A stretch of DNA of 64,000 nt from Nitrospirota bacterium (lineage in GTDB: Bacteria; Nitrospirota; Nitrospiria; JACQBZ01). Of this stretch, positions 59,061 through 64,000 are shown piece after piece; position 1 is the first letter of the stretch; each line of letters begins with the position of its first letter. The stretch covers positions 1 to 64,000 of the forward strand of contig JACQCA010000062.1 in the NCBI GenBank assembly GCA_016201865.1, read 5' to 3'. Both the position numbers and the translations under genes were made by a program. A model generated the notes under the pieces. The model was not told where the DNA came from and searched no databases. It saw only the letters and a program-made list of their open reading frames with translations.

Positions 59061-60515
59061 ATGACGGAATCTTCTTCTAAAAAGATCGGACTTGTTTTGA
59101 TAACGGCGCTTGGCCTGACCGTCGCCGTCGTCCTGCTCCTGATCGTCCGCGAGCGGCTCTCTCCGACGCCGGCGGAAGGCCCGAAGACCGAGCAGGAAAC
59201 CGCTCCCCGTCCGGCCGCGGCAAAGGACGAACCGGTTCTGACCATCCCTGCGGACCGGTCCGAGCGTGAACCGCCGTTGCGGATCCTCATGAAACCGGGC
59301 GCCTCTCCTCCGGCGTCCGTCTCGGATCACGACCCGGTGACGGCGCAGTTGAACAACGAAGGATTGACCCATTACAGCCGGGGCGACTATTCCGAAGCGG
59401 CCGCCCTCTTTCAGAAGGCCTTTGAGCGGGACGGCCAAAATCGCACCCTTCGGAACAACCTCGCGCTGGCCAAAGGCAATCTGGCCTGGAAGCAGGTCGA
59501 GGCCCGTCAATATCGGGAGGCCCTGGAAAATTACCAATCGGCCGTCCGGCTCGTGCCGGACGAGCCCACCTTCTTTTTGGGCCAAGGACTGGCCTATGAC
59601 CGTCTGAATGAACCGGATCGGGCCGTCCAGAGTCTGAAGGAGGCGATTGCCTTAAATCCAAAAATGCCGGAGGCCTATAAAATCCTCGGGGATGTCTATT
59701 ACCAACGGGATGAGATCGAGATGGCCGCGGGTTATTACGAGAAAGGACTGGAGTTGGATCCGTCCGATCCTGCGCTTCGGCTTCATCTGGCCAAGGTCCG
59801 ACGGGAAAAAGAGACCCAGGCCGGCTTTCAGCAGGAAGCCTCCCGCGTCTTCACGGTCAAATTCGAAGGACGGGAAGAGCGGGACGCCGCCCAACGCGCG
59901 CTTCGCGATCTCGAAGAGGCCTATCGCGAGATCGGAAAAGCCGCTTCGTATTATCCGCAACAACCCATCACGGTGATCCTGTATTCCGATCAGCAGTTCC
60001 GGGATGTGACACGAACGGCCTCCTGGACCCAGGGATTATTCGACGGAAAGATCCGCGTGCCGATCGGCGGCGCGGCCACGGAGCCCGACCTGCTTAAAAA
60101 AGTGCTGTTCCATGAATACACCCATGCCGTCGTTCACGGGCTGAGTCGCGGCCTGGCCGTTCCGACCTGGTTGAATGAAGGCATGGCGGTCTATTTCGAA
60201 AGCGAGGACAGCACCTCTCGCGAGCAGCACCTTCTCCGACAACTTCGATCCGGGGCGACGATCATTCCGATCGAGCAACTCCACGGAAGCTTCATGGGAC
60301 TCTCGGACAACCAAGCTGCGCTGGCCTACGACGAAAGCTATTCGGCCGTCAAGACCTTGATCGGCCGATACGGCCTGTACCGGCTGATGCGCCTGCTGGA
60401 GGATATGGGAAATCAGAAGGATTTCGCCGCGGCCTTCTCGGATCAGTTCATGGTTTCGTACGAGACGTTCCAGTCGGACTGGCGACGAACGCTCCAGGGG
60501 GCGGTCCCGCGATGA
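59061..60515 (+). CDS. Membrane-anchored TPR protein with gluzincin metalloprotease domain (peptidase MA-like)
   Basis: 484 aa starting one base after the Omp85 stop. It has one N-terminal membrane helix (IGLVLITALGLTVAVVLLLIV) and a Pro/Glu linker. TPR repeats span about 95-250 (NNEGLTHYSRGDYSEAAALFQ, EAYKILGDVYYQRDEIEMAAGYY). The C-terminal zinc protease domain has HEYTHAVVHGL (HExxH) and NEGMAVYFE, the glutamate ligand region. It is probably a periplasmic protease linked to the TamB/Omp85 pair by operon position. The substrate is unknown. Confidence 0.87.
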   Translation: MTESSSKKIGLVLITALGLTVAVVLLLIVRERLSPTPAEGPKTEQETAPRPAAAKDEPVLTIPADRSEREPPLRILMKPGASPPASVSDHDPVTAQLNNEGLTHYSRGDYSEAAALFQKAFERDGQNRTLRNNLALAKGNLAWKQVEARQYREALENYQSAVRLVPDEPTFFLGQGLAYDRLNEPDRAVQSLKEAIALNPKMPEAYKILGDVYYQRDEIEMAAGYYEKGLELDPSDPALRLHLAKVRREKETQAGFQQEASRVFTVKFEGREERDAAQRALRDLEEAYREIGKAASYYPQQPITVILYSDQQFRDVTRTASWTQGLFDGKIRVPIGGAATEPDLLKKVLFHEYTHAVVHGLSRGLAVPTWLNEGMAVYFESEDSTSREQHLLRQLRSGATIIPIEQLHGSFMGLSDNQAALAYDESYSAVKTLIGRYGLYRLMRLLEDMGNQKDFAAAFSDQFMVSYETFQSDWRRTLQGAVPR

Positions 60516-61102
60516 CCGAACGGAACCGGAACATCATGCGGGTGACGGCGGTCTTGCTGTTTCTTTGCGTTCACGCGCCTGTTGCATACGCAGGGGATGA
60601 ACGCATCGCCGGACTGACGGTGACCGTGATCAACAACAGCGAGCTGACCGTGTCGGCCGAGCTGATCCGCTGGTACAACCCGAATCTGCGGGACGACCTC
60701 AACAACGGCATCCCGAAGGATCTCTATTACTATATCCTGTTAAAAAAACGCCAGCCGGGTTGGTTCGACGAGGAGATCGTCTCGAAGACGATCAGGCATA
60801 CCATCAAATACGATGTCTTAAAAAAACAATACTCGATCAAGACCCGGGTCGACGATCAGACGACGCAAAAAACGGTCGAAACCTTTGAGGAGATGGCCGA
60901 TTTGATCTCGAAGATCGATCGTGTTAGAATACCTGCGGGGAAACGCCTGAAGTCCCGGCACACCTATTACGTCAGCGTCAAGGTCGAGATGCGCGCGACC
61001 AAGGTCCCCTTCTATCTCGAATACATTTTCTTCTTCATCCCCGCGCTGGAACTCGATACCCCGTGGGCCGACTCGGCCCCCTTCTACGCGCTGGAAGAGT
61101 AG
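60512..61102 (+). CDS. Exported DUF4390 family protein
   Basis: A 196-aa protein overlapping the previous stop by four bases. Signal peptide: VTAVLLFLCVHAPVAYA. The mature part is beta-rich: LTVTVINNSELTVSAELI, LLKKRQPGWFDEEIVSKTIRHTIKYDVLKKQYSI, then YVSVKVEMRATKVPFYLEYIFFFI. This matches the DUF4390 pattern, often found just before NtrY-type kinases, as here. It may be a periplasmic input to that kinase (inference). Confidence 0.85.
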   Translation: MTERNRNIMRVTAVLLFLCVHAPVAYAGDERIAGLTVTVINNSELTVSAELIRWYNPNLRDDLNNGIPKDLYYYILLKKRQPGWFDEEIVSKTIRHTIKYDVLKKQYSIKTRVDDQTTQKTVETFEEMADLISKIDRVRIPAGKRLKSRHTYYVSVKVEMRATKVPFYLEYIFFFIPALELDTPWADSAPFYALEE

Positions 61103-61105
61103 ATC

Positions 61106-61180
61106 CCAGCGAGCAAGGCGAGCGAGAGGGGGAGGCTCCAGTCCGCCTGAGGCGGATGGAGGGGGCGACGCGAGCCCCTA
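61106..61180 (+). repeat. Family-1 palindromic element, copy 4 (between DUF4390 gene and ntrY-like gene)
   Basis: CAGCGAGCAAGGCGAGCGAG then AGGGGGAGGCTCCAG, the palindrome TCCGCCTGAGGCGGA (61142-61156), and TGGAGGGGGCGACGCGAGCC then CCTAT. It begins three bases after the DUF4390 stop codon. In the frame used in miaA this copy would hit a TGA in the hairpin. Confidence 0.88.
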
Positions 61181-61211
61181 TGATAGCCGTGATTTAAAGG
61201 GAAACCATTTG

Positions 61212-63518
61212 ATGGAACAACCCTCCCAAGATTCGCAAGATTCGATAGAAGATTCGATAGAAGAACAGAGGAAGCGCAGCCACGCGCGGCCGGTCTGGAT
61301 CACGTTGGGCTTTTTAAGCCTGACCTTGGCCCTGACCGTGCTCTACTTCCGCGAGATCGAGACCCCCTCCTTCTTCCCGGGCAACCTTCTGGTCCTGACC
61401 CTGTTGGAATTGAACCTGATCCTGCTGGTTCTCCTCGGACTGCTGTTGTCCCGGAACCTGATCAAACATTATTTCGAGCGCCGCCGGAAGATGCTCGGCG
61501 CCGGCTTCCGCGGAAAGTTGATCGCCGCCTTCGTCGGCTTCGCCTCGATCCCCACCATCCTGCTCCTGATCGTCGCCAGCGGGCTTCTGACCAGCAGCAT
61601 CGAGAACTGGTTCTCGATTCAGGTGGAGCGGCCGCTGGACAACGCGCTTCAAACCGCGCAGCTCTATTACCAGCAGCAGGAGGAGACGGCGCGTTATACC
61701 TCCCGGATCCTCAGACGGCAGATCGAAGAGGGATCGCTCCTGTCCGATGAGAAACGTCCGGAATTGCTCGAACGGCTCAAGACCAAGCGGTCGGAATACC
61801 GCGTCCAGGGAATCGAATTTTATCCCGTCCGTCAGAACGTCAAGCCGCTCCGGTTCCTGGACCCGGCCGCTCCGGAACGGGCCTTTCTCCCCGTCTCCCC
61901 CGACGCGCTCACGAAGGCCTTCGGGGGACAGGAGGTGATGGAAAAACCGACGACCGATCTCGGCAGTCTGATCCGGGCCGTGGTCCCGGTCCGCGCCGCG
62001 TCAGACGACTTGGAGCCCAACGGCGTCGTCGGCGCGTTGGCGGTGGACATCCTGATCCAGGGCGGCCTATCATCCAAAATGGATGAAATCACCAAATCGT
62101 TCGAGGATTACAAGCAACTGAAGGCCTTTAAAAATCCGATCAAGGAAAGTTACATCCTGTCCTTCGTGGTGATCGCTTTCGTGATCCTGTTCTCGGCGAC
62201 ATGGTTCGGCTTCTACCTGGCCAAGAGCATCACGGTCCCGCTGCAGAAACTGGCCGAAGGCACCGAGGCGATCGCCCACGGAAACCTGGACTTCAAGATC
62301 CATGTCCGCGCGCGGGACGAGCTGGGCGTCGTCGTTCATTCCTTCAATAAGATGACGGAGGACCTCCGGATCAGCAAGACACAGATCGAGGAGGCCAACC
62401 GGTCGCTCCGCCGGTCCAACATCGAGATGGATCGGCGCCGGGCCTATATCGAAACCGTCCTGGAGAATATCGCAACGGGCGTCATCTCGTTGGACCGACA
62501 GGGCCGGATTACGACCATCAACCATTCGGCCGAAAAAATCTTTCGAACCGACGGCCGTGAGATCGCGGGAAAACTGGCTCGGGACGCCTTTCAGGCCCTC
62601 AGCCTGACGCCGCTTCTCCACCTGTTGGATGAGATGGAGACGCGGCCGCTGGACGGCCTCGAGCGGGAGCTGCACCTGACCGTGTCCGGAAAACCGCTCA
62701 CGCTCGGCGTGAGCTTCGCGCGCATGAAAGACGACCAGGATTTAAACGTCGGGTTGGTGATCGTCGTGGAAGATCTCACCGAACTGATCCAGGCCCAGAA
62801 GGCCGCGGCCTGGCAGGAAGTGGCCCAACGCATCGCCCACGAGATCAAGAACCCGTTGACGCCGATCCAGCTCTCGGCGCAGCGGCTCCGCAAAAAATAT
62901 TTCGAACAGGCCCCCGATTTTCAAAACATCGTGGACGAGTCCACCGCCACCATCATCAACGAGGTGGCGGGCCTCAAACGCCTCGTCGACGAGTTTTCCA
63001 ACTTTGCGCGGCTGCCGGCGCCGATGCCGTCGCCCAACGACCTCCATGCGATCCTGCAGGAGGTCATCCTCTTGTACCGTTCCGCGCATCGGGATCTGGA
63101 ATTCATAACGGCATACGATTCCGGCCTGCCCCGTTTGAATCTCGACCGGGAACAGCTCAAGCGGGTTTTTGTGAACCTGTTTGAAAACGCCGTGGAGGCG
63201 ATGTCCGGCCGCGGACGGTTCTGGATCACGACCCGATTCGACGGCTCCCGTCGGAAGGCCGTGGTGACGATCGAAGACGAAGGCATCGGGATCCCGGCCG
63301 AGGACATGGACAAGCTCTTCCTGCCTCACTTCTCCCGGAAGAAAACCGGCAGCGGCCTGGGACTGGCCATCGTGCACCGGATCATCAAGGACCACAACGG
63401 CCAGATCCAGGTGGCCTCTCGGGAACCGAAAGGAACGGCCGTCACGATCGAACTGCCGGCCGGCGAACCGGCGGCGGGACCGGCCGCGAAGCCCGACGAA
63501 ATCAAACACCATGTCTAA
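61212..63518 (+). CDS. NtrY-type sensor histidine kinase
   Basis: A 768-aa kinase. Three N-terminal helices (e.g. FFPGNLLVLTLLELNLILLVLLG and AAFVGFASIPTILLLIVASGLL) precede a periplasmic sensor (about 135-310). Then come a fourth helix, HAMP (KSITVPLQKLAEGTEAIAHGNLD) and PAS (about 400-500, IATGVISLDRQGRITTINHSAE). HisKA has the phospho-His in AQRIAHEIKNPLTPIQLSAQRLR, and HATPase_c has NLFENAVEAM, DEGIGIPAEDMDKLF and GSGLGLAIVHRI. It overlaps the NtrX-like regulator gene. Input may involve the DUF4390 protein. Confidence 0.95.
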   Translation: MEQPSQDSQDSIEDSIEEQRKRSHARPVWITLGFLSLTLALTVLYFREIETPSFFPGNLLVLTLLELNLILLVLLGLLLSRNLIKHYFERRRKMLGAGFRGKLIAAFVGFASIPTILLLIVASGLLTSSIENWFSIQVERPLDNALQTAQLYYQQQEETARYTSRILRRQIEEGSLLSDEKRPELLERLKTKRSEYRVQGIEFYPVRQNVKPLRFLDPAAPERAFLPVSPDALTKAFGGQEVMEKPTTDLGSLIRAVVPVRAASDDLEPNGVVGALAVDILIQGGLSSKMDEITKSFEDYKQLKAFKNPIKESYILSFVVIAFVILFSATWFGFYLAKSITVPLQKLAEGTEAIAHGNLDFKIHVRARDELGVVVHSFNKMTEDLRISKTQIEEANRSLRRSNIEMDRRRAYIETVLENIATGVISLDRQGRITTINHSAEKIFRTDGREIAGKLARDAFQALSLTPLLHLLDEMETRPLDGLERELHLTVSGKPLTLGVSFARMKDDQDLNVGLVIVVEDLTELIQAQKAAAWQEVAQRIAHEIKNPLTPIQLSAQRLRKKYFEQAPDFQNIVDESTATIINEVAGLKRLVDEFSNFARLPAPMPSPNDLHAILQEVILLYRSAHRDLEFITAYDSGLPRLNLDREQLKRVFVNLFENAVEAMSGRGRFWITTRFDGSRRKAVVTIEDEGIGIPAEDMDKLFLPHFSRKKTGSGLGLAIVHRIIKDHNGQIQVASREPKGTAVTIELPAGEPAAGPAAKPDEIKHHV

Positions 63519-64000
63519 GACGATCCTGATCGTGGACGACGAGGCCGGCATCCTGACCACTCTCGCGGGCGTGCTCACGGACGAAGGTTATCGTGTCACG
63601 ACCGCGCAGAACGGGACGGAGGCCCTACGATTGATCAAAGAAGAGCCTCCCTCCCTCGTTCTCCTGGACATCTGGATGCCGGGACAGGACGGGATCGAGA
63701 CGCTGACCCGGATCAAGAAGGACTGCCCGAACCTGCCGGTGGTGATGATGTCCGGACACGGCTCGATCGAAACGGCAGTGCGGGCCACCAAATTGGGGGC
63801 GTACGACTATATCGAAAAACCCCTTTCGCTGGACAAGGTCACGCGGCTGGTCCATCACGCCCTCTATCAGCAGCAATTAGAGGTCGAGAACCAAAACCTA
63901 AAACAGACCCTCGAACGCCATCTCGTGATGGTGGGCGAAAGCCCCTCCATCCGACGATTGCGCGAGATGATCAAAACGGCCGGCGGCTCGAACAGCCGCG
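63511..64000 (+). CDS. NtrX-type sigma-54 response regulator (truncated by window end)
   Basis: The first 163 residues are present: receiver MSKTILIVDDEAGILTTLAG, phospho-Asp in LVLLDIWMPGQDG, MMSGHGSIETAVRATKLGAYDYIEKPLSLDK, then the linker VGESPSIRRLREMIKTAGGSN at the start of the AAA+ domain. Overlap with the kinase gene by eight bases indicates a coupled two-component pair. The C-terminal part lies outside the window. Confidence 0.93.
   Translation, partial: MSKTILIVDDEAGILTTLAGVLTDEGYRVTTAQNGTEALRLIKEEPPSLVLLDIWMPGQDGIETLTRIKKDCPNLPVVMMSGHGSIETAVRATKLGAYDYIEKPLSLDKVTRLVHHALYQQQLEVENQNLKQTLERHLVMVGESPSIRRLREMIKTAGGSNSR

Overview
This is a GC-rich (roughly 60% by eye) Gram-negative bacterial chromosome segment with tightly packed genes. 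It carries a full Tol-Pal system, apolipoprotein N-acyltransferase, LolC/LolD, an Omp85/TamB pair and a CIRCE-controlled groESL operon. The gene content and several lineage-type conserved hypotheticals look most like Nitrospirota or a neighbouring phylum (NC10, Desulfobacterota). That placement is inference; no rRNA or taxonomic marker was compared. Nearly everything is chromosomal housekeeping, and I see no prophage, IS element or CRISPR array.

Layout. 0.15-8.5 kb (minus strand): two small coupled hypotheticals, then tolQ-tolR-tolA-tolB-pal-cpoB-mutL-miaA. 8.6-9.1 kb: tRNA-Asp and tRNA-Val with a structured repeat. 9.1-14.9 kb (plus): a beta-propeller lipoprotein, a DUF3105 protein, lnt, prfB (with its programmed frameshift), and a beta-barrel protein carrying a haem c motif. 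14.9-16.8 kb: a GEMM-type (cyclic dinucleotide) riboswitch plus terminator, facing a minus-strand group of PilZ, chorismate-lyase-like and cytochrome c lipoprotein genes. 17.2-20.7 kb: lysS-lolC-lolD. 20.7-24.2 kb: an SOS-type operon lexA / 85-aa protein / radical SAM / dinB. 24.3-30.9 kb: PPM phosphatase, UPF0182 membrane protein, a sigma-54 activator, and an HD-GYP response regulator behind a candidate sigma-54 promoter. 30.9-36.6 kb (minus): recN, trxA, groEL, groES, ctpA. 36.6-44.6 kb (minus): envC-ftsX-ftsE and ffh-rpsP-khpA-rimM-trmD-rplS-rnhB-yraN. 44.7-45.4 kb: a RelE-like toxin-antitoxin pair. 45.6-50 kb (minus): a subtilisin/beta-barrel fusion, a MoaD-MoaE fusion, moaC and mazG. 50-61 kb (plus): a TMTC-like TPR glycosyltransferase, TamB-like and seven-POTRA Omp85 proteins, a TPR metalloprotease and a DUF4390 protein. 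61.2-64 kb: an NtrY/NtrX-type two-component system, cut by the window end.

The most unusual content is repeat biology and RNA regulation. A palindromic element of about 75-103 bp (33-nt left arm, variable hairpin, about 25-nt right arm) occurs four times. Two copies lie inside genes, miaA and the TamB-like gene, in the same reading frame, so the element is translated as SERGRL...VEGAT(R/Q)API. This resembles the Rickettsia palindromic elements. A second structured repeat flanks the tRNA genes and shows compensatory base changes. A third palindrome supplies the N-terminus of RNase HII, and a 15-bp palindrome TCCGCCTNAGGCGGA is scattered through coding sequence.

The GEMM riboswitch at 15.1 kb has a terminator expression platform but no sense gene behind it. 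Read-through would run antisense into a cytochrome c lipoprotein gene. Together with PilZ, HD-GYP and the haem-bearing barrel, this suggests cyclic-dinucleotide control of surface electron-transfer or adhesion functions.
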